Assembly: GCA_000719105.1 (NCBI GenBank)
Contig: JODX01000001.1
Location: 496,001-560,000, forward strand
Length of the DNA stretch: 64,000 bases
Source: Streptomyces sclerotialus
GTDB lineage: Bacteria > Actinomycetota > Actinomycetes > Streptomycetales > Streptomycetaceae
Direction of reading: 5' to 3'
Shown: positions 1 through 10,541 of the stretch, piece after piece
Numbering within the stretch: position 1 is the first letter of the stretch
Layout of the letters: each line of letters starts with the position of its first letter
Position numbers and translations under genes: made by a program
Notes under the pieces: generated by a model
The model's database searches: none
The model's input: the letters and a program-made list of their open reading frames with translations, nothing else
What the model was told of the DNA's origin: nothing

Positions 1-192
1 GCTCCGGTCACCCTCAACACGGCCACCGCCGAGCAACTCGACACGCTCCCCGGCGTCGGCCCCGTACTGGCCCAGCACATCATCGACTACCGCGCCCAGC
101 ACGGCGGCTTCCGCTCGGTCGACGAACTGCGCGAGGTCAACGGCATCGGTGACCGCCGCTTCGCAGATCTGCGGAATCTCGTACGGCCATGA
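1..192 (+). CDS. comEA: ComEA family helix-hairpin-helix DNA-binding protein (C-terminal part)
   Basis: The window opens inside this gene, so only the last 63 residues are seen. They form a helix-hairpin-helix pair: LNTATAEQLDTLPGVGP and then VNGIGDRRF, the pattern of the ComEA C-terminal domain that binds double-stranded DNA without sequence preference. In naturally competent bacteria ComEA hands DNA to the ComEC channel. The stop codon overlaps the ATG of comEC (ATGA), which implies translational coupling. Streptomyces are not classically competent, so the role in this organism is inferred from the family. Confidence 0.9.
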   Translation, partial: APVTLNTATAEQLDTLPGVGPVLAQHIIDYRAQHGGFRSVDELREVNGIGDRRFADLRNLVRP

Positions 193-2798
193 GCGGGCAG
201 AGGGGGACCGGGGCCGCCGGGGCGATCGAGCCGGTGCGGCGCGGTGCTGTCGCGAGCGGAGTCCGCCGCGCTCCCGTACACGCCGCTGCCGAGAGCCGGC
301 TCGGTGCTTCGCACCCCCGGCAGGAGGGGCCGACGGACCTGCGGTTGGTGCCACCTGCGCTGGCTGCCTGGGGGACGGCGGCGGTGCTGCTCGACGCCTC
401 GGCCGGGCGGGTCGTGGGAGTGGTGGCGGTATGCCTGGTCGGGGGTTGCGCTCTGCTGTGGGCCCGAAGGGGCTGTACGCGCGGCCGGGAACAGGACGGG
501 CAACGGCAAGAGGGGCGGAGCACGAGGACGGTATGGCCGGGAACGGCCGTCGCCGCCGTGCTGCTGTGCGCCGCCGCGGCCGCCGCCTCCGCCGGACTGC
601 ACGGGGCGGATCTGCGGCGCGGTCCCGTTCCGGGGCTCGCCCGCCAGTACGCGCAGGTGACGGCCGAGGTGGAGCTCACCGCCGACCCGCGGCCCGCCCG
701 CCCCCGGATCGGGCAAGACCGCGCTGCCCCGGCCGCCGTCCTGCTCGAAGCGGAGGTCAGACGCGTGAGAGGGCGGGGTGGGACGGACTTCGCGACCCGC
801 ACCCCGGTCCTGGTGATCGCGCAGGCGGCCCCGCACGGGCGGGACGCCTGGCTGTCCCTTCTGCCCTCCACCCGTGTGCGGGTCTCCGCGAGAGCCGTGC
901 CGTCCCTGGGCGGCGGGGACCGGGTCGCGGCGGTGCTGCGGGTGAACGGTGGCGGCCCGCCGGACGTGGTGGGCGGCCCGTCCCGGACACAGCGGTTCGC
1001 GGGCCGGCTGCGCGACGGGCTGCGGGAGGCGACGGACGGGCTGGAGGCGGACGCGCGGGCGTTGCTGCCGGGCTTCGTCGTGGGGGACACCTCACGGGTG
1101 CCGGCCGAGTTGGACGAGGCGTTCAGGGCGACGGATCTCACGCATCTGCTCGCTGTCAGCGGGGCCAACTTCACGATCCTGCTCGCGCTGTTCATCGGGC
1201 CGCCCGGGCTCGCCCAGCGGGCGGAGCGGCGCGGGCTCGCACCCCGGCTCGGCATCCCCCTGCGGACGACCGCGCTGGCCGGGGGCGCACTGACCCTCGG
1301 CTTCGTGATCGTGTGCCGGCCGGATCCGAGCGTGGTGCGGGCCGCGGCGTGCGGGTCGATCGCGCTGCTGGCCATCGTGACCGGGCGGCGCAGATCCTTG
1401 ATCCCCGCGCTGGCCACGGCCGTACTGCTGCTCGTGCTGTACGACCCGTGGCTGGCCCGCAGTCACGGCTTCCTGCTCTCGGTGCTCGCGACCGGTGCCC
1501 TGCTCACCCTCGCCCCGCGGTGGAGCGCCGCGCTCCGACGCCACCGGGTGCCGCCGCGGCCGGCCGAGGCGCTGGCCGCCGCTGCCGCCGCCCAGGCGGT
1601 GTGCGCACCGGTCGTCGCGGTGCTGTCGGCCCGGGTGAGCCTGGTGGCGGTGCCGTGCAATCTGCTGGCGGAGTTCGCGGTGGCGCCCGCCACGGTGCTG
1701 GGGTTCGCAGCGCTGGTGACCGCACCAGTGGCGATGCCGGTCGCCCGGGCCTTCGCGTGGTGTGCGGCCTGGCCCGCGGACTGGATCGCCGGCATCGCAC
1801 GGACGGGGGCCGCGCTGCCCGGCGCCGGCGTGGACTGGCCGGGGAGCTGGACGGGCGCGCTGCTGCTGGCCGCTGTGACGGTGGTCACCGTCGCCGTGGG
1901 ACGGCGGATGGTGCGCCACCCGTGGCTGTGCGGTGCCTGCTTCATGGCGTTCCTGCTGGTCGTGGTGCAGCCGCCGCCCTTGGCCAGGGTGATCACCGGG
2001 TGGCCGCCGCCGGGCTGGCGGTTCGCGATGTGCGATGTCGGGCAGGGCGACGCGATGGTGCTCGCGGCGGGCGGGGCGACGGGAGTGGTGGTGGACGCCG
2101 GCCCCGATCCGGTGCTCGTCGACCGCTGTCTGAACGCCCTCGGCATCACCCGGGTCCCGCTGGTCGTGCTGACCCACTTCCACGCCGATCACGTGGCGGG
2201 GCTGCCGGGTGTGCTGCGGGGACGTGCGGTGGGAGCGATCGAGACGACCGGGTTCGGGGTGCCGGAGGATCAGGCCGAGTTCGTCCACCGGGAGGCGGCG
2301 GCCCGGCGCATCCCTGTGTCGCGGACCGCGGCGGGGGAGGAGCGGCGCCTGGGGGACCTGTCCTGGCGGGTGCTCTGGCCGCCACCGGACGGCGCGCCCG
2401 CGCCGGGAGTGCCGGGTGCGCCCGTGCCGGAGGGACCGAACGACGCCAGCGTGACCATGCTCGTACGGTCGGCCGGAGTGACCCTGCTGATGCTGGGCGA
2501 TCTCGAACCCCCGGCACAGCGCGCGCTGCGGAGATCACCGGCCGTCGCCGGGGCGGCGCCCGTGGATGTCCTCAAGGTCGCCCACCACGGCTCCGCCTAC
2601 CAGGATCCGGAGCTGATACGTGCCGTCGCCCCACGGCTGGCGCTCGTGTCGGTGGGCGCCGGCAACAGCTACGGGCACCCGGCGCCGAGCACGCTGGCGG
2701 CGCTGCGGGCCGGCGGTGCGACGGTGCTGCGCACGGACGAGGACGGGGCGGTCGCCGTCACCCGCACGGCCGACGGGCTGGGGGTGGGGACAGACTGA
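189..2798 (+). CDS. comEC: ComEC/Rec2 family DNA internalisation protein
   Basis: This 869-residue membrane protein is the probable DNA-uptake channel. N-terminal hydrophobic segments come first, then a DUF4131-like soluble stretch (about 110-215). The multi-helix Competence domain follows (about 250-540), starting near the motif LTHLLAVSGANF, which is typical of ComEC. A C-terminal metallo-beta-lactamase-like domain carries LTHFHADHVAGL (about residues 660-670) and a later AHHGS motif, the metal ligands proposed to degrade the non-transported strand. The ATG overlaps the comEA stop by 4 nt, and the next gene begins 4 nt after the stop, so this is part of an operon. Confidence 0.95.
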   Translation: MSGQRGTGAAGAIEPVRRGAVASGVRRAPVHAAAESRLGASHPRQEGPTDLRLVPPALAAWGTAAVLLDASAGRVVGVVAVCLVGGCALLWARRGCTRGREQDGQRQEGRSTRTVWPGTAVAAVLLCAAAAAASAGLHGADLRRGPVPGLARQYAQVTAEVELTADPRPARPRIGQDRAAPAAVLLEAEVRRVRGRGGTDFATRTPVLVIAQAAPHGRDAWLSLLPSTRVRVSARAVPSLGGGDRVAAVLRVNGGGPPDVVGGPSRTQRFAGRLRDGLREATDGLEADARALLPGFVVGDTSRVPAELDEAFRATDLTHLLAVSGANFTILLALFIGPPGLAQRAERRGLAPRLGIPLRTTALAGGALTLGFVIVCRPDPSVVRAAACGSIALLAIVTGRRRSLIPALATAVLLLVLYDPWLARSHGFLLSVLATGALLTLAPRWSAALRRHRVPPRPAEALAAAAAAQAVCAPVVAVLSARVSLVAVPCNLLAEFAVAPATVLGFAALVTAPVAMPVARAFAWCAAWPADWIAGIARTGAALPGAGVDWPGSWTGALLLAAVTVVTVAVGRRMVRHPWLCGACFMAFLLVVVQPPPLARVITGWPPPGWRFAMCDVGQGDAMVLAAGGATGVVVDAGPDPVLVDRCLNALGITRVPLVVLTHFHADHVAGLPGVLRGRAVGAIETTGFGVPEDQAEFVHREAAARRIPVSRTAAGEERRLGDLSWRVLWPPPDGAPAPGVPGAPVPEGPNDASVTMLVRSAGVTLLMLGDLEPPAQRALRRSPAVAGAAPVDVLKVAHHGSAYQDPELIRAVAPRLALVSVGAGNSYGHPAPSTLAALRAGGATVLRTDEDGAVAVTRTADGLGVGTD

Positions 2799-2802
2799 CG
2801 CC

Positions 2803-3633
2803 ATGAACTCCGCACAGGCCGACGCCTACCTCCGCCGTATCGGGGCCGAGCGCCCCGCAGGACCGACCGCTGACGTGCTCCGTGAGCTGCATGTGCGCCA
2901 TCTGCGCACGGTGCCGTTCGAGAACCTGTCGATCCACCTCGGTGAGGAGATCGTGCTCGAGGAGGAGCGGCTGCTGGACAAGGTGGTCGGGGCGCGCCGG
3001 GGAGGCTTCTGCTACGAGTTGAACGGGGCCTTCGCGGCGCTGCTGACGAAGCTGGGCTTCGAGGTGACGCTGCTGGCGGGGCGGGTGTTCCAGGAGGACG
3101 GCCGGCCCGGGATCCCGTACGACCACCTCGCGCTGCGGGTGCGGACGGCGGGCGGGGGCGACTGGCTGGCCGATGTCGGGTTCGGGGCGCACAGCCACTT
3201 CCCGCTGGCCCTCGCGGAGGCGGGTGAGCAGGGAGATCCGGGCGGAACGTTCCAGGTGGTCGAGGCGGGGGTGCGGACGGGCGGCGAGGAGACGTCCGGT
3301 GAGGGGGCCGGGGAGTGCGGGGACCTGGATGTGCTGCGGGACGGGAAGCCGCAGTACCGGCTGGAGGTGCGGCCGCGGGAGCTCGGGGACTTCGTGACCG
3401 GTGCCTGGTGGCACAGCACGTCGCCGGTGTCGCACTTCGGGCGGTCGCTCGTCTGCTCGCGGCTGACGGAGGACGGCGGGCGGATCACCCTGAGCGGCCG
3501 CAGGCTCACCGTCACCGCTCCGGACGGCGGCAAGGAGGTGACGGAGCTGGGGACGGACGAGGAGGTGCTGACGGCGTACCGGGAGCGGTTCGGGTTCCGG
3601 CTGGGGCGGGTGCCGGAGGTGCGGGGAAGCTGA
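2803..3633 (+). CDS. nat: Arylamine N-acetyltransferase
   Basis: The 276-residue product transfers acetyl from acetyl-CoA to arylamines or related acceptors. The NAT catalytic triad is visible as Cys70 (RRGGFCYELNG), His108 (YDHLAL) and Asp124 (LADVGFG). The N-terminal block VPFENLSIHLGE is also characteristic. An in-frame upstream start exists at 2620 but lies deep inside comEC; the ATG at 2803, 4 nt after the comEC stop, fits the family length. In actinomycetes NAT proteins also act in secondary metabolism or sterol metabolism, but nothing nearby points to a substrate. Confidence 0.92.
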   Translation: MNSAQADAYLRRIGAERPAGPTADVLRELHVRHLRTVPFENLSIHLGEEIVLEEERLLDKVVGARRGGFCYELNGAFAALLTKLGFEVTLLAGRVFQEDGRPGIPYDHLALRVRTAGGGDWLADVGFGAHSHFPLALAEAGEQGDPGGTFQVVEAGVRTGGEETSGEGAGECGDLDVLRDGKPQYRLEVRPRELGDFVTGAWWHSTSPVSHFGRSLVCSRLTEDGGRITLSGRRLTVTAPDGGKEVTELGTDEEVLTAYRERFGFRLGRVPEVRGS

Positions 3634-3634
3634 G

Positions 3635-3667
3635 GAGGCGGGTACGAGGCGGGTACGAGGCGGGTAT
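3635..3667 (+). repeat. Three tandem 11-bp repeats
   Basis: The unit GAGGCGGGTAC occurs three times in a row, the last copy ending in T instead of C, immediately after the nat stop codon. It lies in the short gap before the next small gene. No function is evident. Confidence 0.8.
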
Positions 3668-3696
3668 CCGGGCAGCGGGGCAGGACTCCGCCGGGC

Positions 3697-3960
3697 ATGT
3701 CCGACAATGTGACCGTGAGCGATGTGAGACATGTGCTGGTGCTGCCCGACCGCGACGCCGCGGAGGAGGTGGCGGAGGCGCTGGCCGGCCGCTTCGGGCT
3801 GGACGAGGAGCCCCGGCTCGTACGGGATGCGCTGGCCGGAGAGGACGACGCGGAGGACGCGCAGTGGCTCGTGGTCCTGCGGGACGAGGAGGAGCGGCTC
3901 GACCCGGCAGAGCTGGACGAGTTCGCGGGCGAGTGGGAGGGCTGGCGGGAGGAGCCGTGA
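3697..3960 (+). CDS. Small acidic hypothetical protein (87 aa)
   Basis: An 87-residue very acidic protein of unknown function. The body reads as an alpha/beta fold with HVLVLPDRDAAEEVAEALAG followed by a WLVVLRDEE strand and an acidic C-terminus. The composition of its third codon positions matches its neighbours, supporting a real gene. It sits between nat and holA on the same strand, so it is probably cotranscribed. The ATG at 3697 was chosen; a GTG five codons in (3712) is an alternative. I do not recognise a named family. Confidence 0.75.
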   Translation: MSDNVTVSDVRHVLVLPDRDAAEEVAEALAGRFGLDEEPRLVRDALAGEDDAEDAQWLVVLRDEEERLDPAELDEFAGEWEGWREEP

Positions 3961-4037
3961 CGAGGGCGTACGGCGGTGGTCCGGGGCCGGGGCCGGTTCG
4001 GACCGCGTTGTCAGTGGCGCGTGGGATGCTGTGAGCG

Positions 4038-5024
4038 ATGGCCAGGAAGACTGCGAACGACGACCCTCTCGCCCCCGTCACGCTTGCCGTGGGCCAGGAG
4101 GAACTGCTGCTCGACCGCGCCGTGCAGGAGGTGGTGGCCGCCGCGAAGGCCAGCGACGCCGACACGGACGTACGGGACCTGACCCCGGACCAGTTGCAGC
4201 CCGGCACGCTCGCCGAGCTGACGAGTCCGTCGCTCTTCGCCGAGCGCAAGGTCGTGGTCGTACGCAATGCGCAGGACCTGTCGGCCGACACGGTCAAGGA
4301 CGTGAAGGCGTACCTCGGGTCACCCGCCGAGGAGATCACCCTCGTGCTCGTGCACGCGGGCGGTGCCAAGGGGAAGGGGCTGCTGGACGCGGCGCGCAAG
4401 GCGGGGGCCCGCGAGGTGGCGTGCCCGAAGATGACGAAGCCGGCCGAGCGGCTGGGCTTCGTACGGGCCGAGTTCCGCACCCTGGGCAGGTCCGCCGCGC
4501 CCGAGGCGTGCCAGGCGCTCGTGGACGCGATCGGCAGCGATCTGCGGGAGCTGGCGTCCGCGGTGACGCAGCTGTGCGCGGACGTCGAGGGGACGATCGA
4601 CGCGGCCGTGGTCGGCCGGTACTACACCGGGCGGGCCGAGGCGTCGAGCTTCGAGGTGGCCGACCGGGCCGTCGAGGGACGGACCGCGGAGGCGCTGGAG
4701 GCGTTGCGCTGGTCGCTGTCGACCGGGGTGGCGCCCGTGCTGATCACCAGTGCGCTGGCGCAGGGGGTGCGGGCCATCGGCAAGCTGTCCTCCGCGCGCG
4801 GTGGCCGTCCGGCCGACCTGGCGCGGGAGCTGGGGATGCCGCCGTGGAAGATCGACCGGGTGCGGCAGCAGATGCGCGGGTGGACGCCGGACGGGGTCGC
4901 GGTCGCGCTGCGGGCGGTGGCCGAGGCCGACGCGGGGGTGAAGGGCGGCGGGGACGACCCCGAGTACGCCCTGGAGAAGGCGGTCGTGACCATCGCGCGG
5001 GCGGCGCGGTCGCGACGGGGATGA
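4038..5024 (+). CDS. holA: DNA polymerase III subunit delta
   Basis: A 328-residue clamp-loader subunit that opens the beta sliding clamp during replication. The N-terminus (LAVGQEELLLDRAVQEVVAA) and the segment SLFAERKVVVVRNAQDLS match the HolA AAA-like domain, and the C-terminal collar domain ends with EYALEKAVVTIARA. Position directly downstream of comEC and head-to-tail towards rpsT is the conserved actinobacterial arrangement. The start is the ATG at 4038. Confidence 0.95.
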   Translation: MARKTANDDPLAPVTLAVGQEELLLDRAVQEVVAAAKASDADTDVRDLTPDQLQPGTLAELTSPSLFAERKVVVVRNAQDLSADTVKDVKAYLGSPAEEITLVLVHAGGAKGKGLLDAARKAGAREVACPKMTKPAERLGFVRAEFRTLGRSAAPEACQALVDAIGSDLRELASAVTQLCADVEGTIDAAVVGRYYTGRAEASSFEVADRAVEGRTAEALEALRWSLSTGVAPVLITSALAQGVRAIGKLSSARGGRPADLARELGMPPWKIDRVRQQMRGWTPDGVAVALRAVAEADAGVKGGGDDPEYALEKAVVTIARAARSRRG

Positions 5025-5134
5025 CTTCGGGGGCCCTCGGCGCCCCGGCGGCCCACCGATGCGTTCCATGCGGAGCCGACGTCCATGCGTAGCCGACGTG
5101 TGCTTGCCGCTGTGACCGCCCCGCAGCACGCCGA

Positions 5135-5177
5135 GAGCCCCGGCCCCCGTCCTGGGGAAGGACGGTGACCGGGGCTC
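5135..5177. terminator. Bidirectional hairpin terminator between holA and rpsT
   Basis: GAGCCCCGG (5135-5143) pairs with CCGGGGCTC (5169-5177), enclosing a second stem CCGTCCT/AGGACGG with a 5-nt loop. It lies between two converging genes, so it can serve both. There is no U-tract, as is common in Streptomyces. The rest of the 322-nt gap 5025-5346 holds nothing else I can identify. Confidence 0.75.
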
Positions 5178-5346
5178 CGGGTGAAGCTCGTGGACCCGTA
5201 CCCGCGTGGCGAACGCAGGCCGCGTACAGATCCGGGGTGCCGGTCGGGAGCGGATGAGAGAGGGCCCGCTCTGGGTCCGGCCGGCGGTCAAGTCGGGAGA
5301 GTCATCGGGACGGGTCCGGTGGACCCGGCCGGCTCCGACTCAGTAC

Positions 5347-5613
5347 TCAGCCCTTGAGGGAAGCGACCTGGGAAGCCAGCGCCGACTTCTTGTTGGCGGC
5401 CTGGTTCTTGTGGATGACGCCCTTGGAGACGGCCTTGTCCAGCTTGCGCGAGGCCTCGCGCAGCGCGGCGTTCGCCTTCTCGACGTCACCCGCGGCCGTG
5501 GCCTCGCGGGTCTTGCGGATCGCGGTCTTCAGGGAAGACTTGACGGCCTTGTTGCGCAGCCGGGCCTTCTCGTTGGTCTTGATCCGCTTGATCTGGGACT
5601 TGATGTTCGCCAC
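5347..5613 (-). CDS. rpsT: 30S ribosomal protein S20
   Basis: An 88-residue highly basic protein that binds 16S rRNA in the small subunit. The N-terminus [20 protein letters not shown] and the segment [16 protein letters not shown] are diagnostic of S20. It is transcribed towards holA and away from lepA, the usual actinobacterial order. Confidence 0.98.
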   Translation of the reverse strand: MANIKSQIKRIKTNEKARLRNKAVKSSLKTAIRKTREATAAGDVEKANAALREASRKLDKAVSKGVIHKNQAANKKSALASQVASLKG

Positions 5614-5850
5614 GAATGAGCCTTTTCAGGTTCAGGCACGGGGCCGCACGGGTCCCGTACCGGTGATTTTCCAGAGGATGTGCCTCGCGCTGAGAGGGCA
5701 TGAGACACAGCCCCCCACAGTACCAGCGGCCCATTGAGTGGCCCAAACCGGTCACCGGTCCGCGTCCGTGGGACCATGGAGCCTACGTATCGATCCGACC
5801 CGAGCCCGAGACCGCAGACACTGCGGACGCCTCAAGAATCAGGACCCTGC

Positions 5851-7719
5851 GTGCCCGCGACCCCCAGCCATGTGCCCGAGCCGAGCCGTACCGACCCGGC
5901 GCTGATCCGCAACTTCTGCATCATCGCGCACATCGACCACGGCAAGTCCACGCTCGCCGACCGGATGCTCCAGCTGACCGGTGTGGTCGAGCAGCGGCAG
6001 ATGCGCGCTCAGTACCTCGACCGCATGGACATCGAGCGCGAGCGCGGCATCACGATCAAGTCCCAGGCGGTGCGTCTGCCCTGGGCGCCCACGCACGACA
6101 AGGGCAACACGCACATCCTCAACATGATCGACACCCCGGGGCACGTCGACTTCACGTACGAGGTCTCGCGGTCGCTCGCCGCCTGCGAGGGCACCATCCT
6201 CCTCGTCGACGCGGCCCAGGGCATCGAGGCGCAGACCCTCGCCAACCTGTACCTGGCGATGGAGAACGACCTCACGATCATCCCGGTGCTGAACAAGATC
6301 GACCTGCCGGCGGCGCAGCCCGAGAAGTTCGCCGAGGAGCTCGCCAACCTCGTCGGGTGCGACCCCGACGACGTGCTGAAGGTGTCCGCCAAGACCGGCC
6401 TCGGCGTCGAGGCGCTGCTCGACAAGGTCGTCGCCGAGATCCCCGCCCCGGTGGGTGTCGCCGACGCCCCGGCCCGCGCGATGATCTTCGACTCGGTGTA
6501 CGACTCGTACCGCGGTGTCGTGACGTACGTCCGTGTCGTCGACGGGCAGCTCAACAAGCGCGAGCGCATCCGGATGATGTCCACCGGCGCCACGCACGAG
6601 CTGCTGGAGATCGGCGTCAACTCGCCCGAGATGATCGGCGCGGACGGCCTCGGCGTCGGCGAGGTGGGCTACCTGATCACCGGTGTGAAGGACGTCCGCC
6701 AGTCCAAGGTCGGTGACACGATCACCCAGCAGAGCAAGGGGGCCACGGAGGCGCTCGGCGGCTACAAGGACCCCAAGCCGATGGTGTTCTCCGGCCTGTA
6801 CCCGCTGGACGGCTCCGACTACCCGGAGCTGCGCGACGCCCTCGACAAGCTCCAGCTCAACGACGCCGCCTTGGTCTACGAGCCGGAGACCTCCGCGGCC
6901 CTCGGCTTCGGCTTCCGCGTCGGCTTCCTGGGCCTGCTGCACCTGGACGTGATCCGCGAGCGCCTCGAGCGCGAGTTCGGGCTCGACCTGATCGCCACCG
7001 CCCCCAACGTGGTCTACCGCGTGGTCATGGAGGACGGCTCCGAGCACACGGTCACCAACCCGAGCGAGTTCCCCGAGGGCAAGATCGGCGAGGTGTACGA
7101 GCCGGTCGTGCGCGCCACGATCCTGGCGCCGAGCGAGTTCATCGGCTCGATCATGGAGCTGTGCCAGGCCCGGCGCGGTGTCCTGCTCGGCATGGACTAC
7201 CTCTCCGAGGACCGGGTCGAGATCCGCTACACGCTGCCGCTCGCGGAGATCGTCTTCGACTTCTTCGACCAGCTCAAGTCCAAGACCCGCGGCTACGCCT
7301 CGCTGGACTACGAGCCCACGGGTGAGCAGACCTCCAGCCTGGTCAAGGTCGACATCCTGCTGCACGGCGACAAGGTGGACGCCTTCTCGGCGATCACGCA
7401 CAAGGACGCGGCGTACGCGTACGGTGTGCGGCTCGTCGCCAAGCTGCGCGAGCTGATCCCGCGGCAGGCGTTCGAGGTGCCCATCCAGGCGGCCATCGGC
7501 TCCCGTGTCATCGCCCGCGAGACCATCCGCGCCATCCGCAAGGACGTCCTCGCCAAGTGCTACGGCGGCGACATCTCCCGTAAGCGCAAGCTGCTGGAGA
7601 AGCAGAAGGAGGGCAAGAAGCGGATGAAGATGGTGGGCTCTGTGGAGGTTCCGCAGGAGGCCTTCATCGCCGTTCTGTCCAGCGACGACGCCGGGGGCTC
7701 CGGCAAAAGCAAGAAGTAG
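5851..7719 (+). CDS. lepA: Translation elongation factor 4 (LepA GTPase)
   Basis: A 622-residue translational GTPase that acts on stalled or mis-translocated ribosomes. The G1 motif AHIDHGKST, switch region RERGITIK, G3 DTPGHVDF and G4 NKID are intact, followed by EF-G-like domains and the LepA-specific C-terminal domain ending in a basic tail ([17 protein letters not shown]). The frame is open from 5734, but the GTG at 5851 gives the usual family length; the upstream part is low-complexity and unlike LepA. Confidence 0.96.
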   Translation: MPATPSHVPEPSRTDPALIRNFCIIAHIDHGKSTLADRMLQLTGVVEQRQMRAQYLDRMDIERERGITIKSQAVRLPWAPTHDKGNTHILNMIDTPGHVDFTYEVSRSLAACEGTILLVDAAQGIEAQTLANLYLAMENDLTIIPVLNKIDLPAAQPEKFAEELANLVGCDPDDVLKVSAKTGLGVEALLDKVVAEIPAPVGVADAPARAMIFDSVYDSYRGVVTYVRVVDGQLNKRERIRMMSTGATHELLEIGVNSPEMIGADGLGVGEVGYLITGVKDVRQSKVGDTITQQSKGATEALGGYKDPKPMVFSGLYPLDGSDYPELRDALDKLQLNDAALVYEPETSAALGFGFRVGFLGLLHLDVIRERLEREFGLDLIATAPNVVYRVVMEDGSEHTVTNPSEFPEGKIGEVYEPVVRATILAPSEFIGSIMELCQARRGVLLGMDYLSEDRVEIRYTLPLAEIVFDFFDQLKSKTRGYASLDYEPTGEQTSSLVKVDILLHGDKVDAFSAITHKDAAYAYGVRLVAKLRELIPRQAFEVPIQAAIGSRVIARETIRAIRKDVLAKCYGGDISRKRKLLEKQKEGKKRMKMVGSVEVPQEAFIAVLSSDDAGGSGKSKK

Positions 7720-7755
7720 TCATCCCTTCGAGCCCTCCTCGAGCCCCCTGCTCGC

Positions 7756-7785
7756 GGGCCCGTCGCGCTTCGGCGCGGTGGGCCC
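7756..7785 (+). terminator. lepA terminator hairpin with TTCG loop
   Basis: GGGCCC arms (7756-7761 and 7780-7785) flank an inner CGCGC-TTCG-GCGCG stem. It sits about 40 nt after the lepA stop. The TTCG tetraloop makes the hairpin very stable. Confidence 0.75.
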
Positions 7786-8007
7786 GTCCGCGTTCGGCGG
7801 GGTCTTCCGCGCAGGCCGTTGCAGGTTGCACCGAGGCCGTCCTTGTAGGAAGTGACAGCCCTCCGCCCCTTACGCACCGGCCGACAGGGCTCTACGCTGA
7901 TCACCACTCGATGGTTACTCGCGAGTTAAACAGCAGCCGAAACGAGTCGGCTGCGCTTGAGTCAGCCGTAAGAGCCAGCCGCACCGCCGCGGGCCCCGGA
8001 GGATGTC

Positions 8008-9885
<1,878 letters not shown>

Positions 9886-9887
9886 CC

Positions 9888-9939
9888 CCGGTACGCCGGT
9901 CGTGAGGGCCGTGCGCGGCGCCCACGACCGGCGTACCGG
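9888..9939. terminator. 17-bp perfect-stem bidirectional terminator
   Basis: CCGGTACGCCGGTCGTG (9888-9904) is an exact reverse complement of 9923-9939, with an 18-nt loop. It starts two bases after the ligase stop codon and ends 20 nt before the end of the converging response-regulator gene, so it can terminate both transcripts. Confidence 0.88.
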
Positions 9940-9959
9940 CGCGTGCCAGGGTCCGGCGG

Positions 9960-10541
9960 CTACGTCCTCCGGCCGCGGAACGTCTCCATCAGTTGCTGGA
10001 TCTCCCGGACCTGCTCCCGCAGCGCCGTCAGGTCCGGCGGGCCCTCGGCGGCCAGCCGTTTGTCCAGGGCGGACAGGCGGTCGCCGACCTGGGCGAAGTG
10101 CGTCTGCTCCTGCGCCAGCAGATGTTCCAGCTGCTGGTTCTTGCGGTGCAGATCGAGGAAGACGGCGACCTTGGCGCGCAGCACCCAGGGGTCGAAGGGT
10201 TTGGTGAGGTAGTCGGCCGCCCCGGTGGCGTAGCCGCGGAAGGCGTAGCCCTCGTCGGCGTCCGTGCCCGTCAGGAAGATGATGGGGACGTCCTTGGTCT
10301 GGTCGAGCCGCTTGATGTTCGCGGCCGTCTCGAAGCCGTCCATGCCCGGCATCCGGATGTCCAGGAGGACCACGGCGAAGCGCCGGCGCAGCAGCGCCTT
10401 CATCGCCTCCTCGCCCGAACGCGCCCGTACCAGCGGCTCGTTGAGGGAGCGCAGGACGGCCTCCAGGGCGATCAGGTTGTCCTCCATGTCGTCCACGAGG
10501 AGGATGCCGGCGCGGTCGCCGGTCATGTTCTCAGTGCTCAT
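9960..10541 (-). CDS. Stand-alone response regulator (REC plus coiled coil)
   Basis: A 193-residue protein with an N-terminal receiver domain: acidic pair DD near residue 18, phospho-acceptor Asp61 in VVLLDIRMPGMDG, and Lys114 in LTKPFDP. There is no DNA-binding domain; residues 125-193 form a predicted coiled coil (QLEHLLAQEQTHF...LREQVREIQQLMETF). The start overlaps the end of the upstream hybrid kinase by 11 bp, so the two are translationally coupled and probably form one phosphorelay. Output is probably by protein-protein contact. Confidence 0.9.
   Translation of the reverse strand: MSTENMTGDRAGILLVDDMEDNLIALEAVLRSLNEPLVRARSGEEAMKALLRRRFAVVLLDIRMPGMDGFETAANIKRLDQTKDVPIIFLTGTDADEGYAFRGYATGAADYLTKPFDPWVLRAKVAVFLDLHRKNQQLEHLLAQEQTHFAQVGDRLSALDKRLAAEGPPDLTALREQVREIQQLMETFRGRRT

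Noticed and set aside
5206..5737. Plus-strand open frames over rpsT
   Set aside because: They overlap the whole ribosomal protein S20 gene in antisense and have no motif.
5748..5760. Two adjacent ACCGGT palindromes upstream of lepA as an operator
   Set aside because: Six-base GC-rich palindromes of this type are common by chance at this base composition, and no regulator or promoter alignment supports a role.
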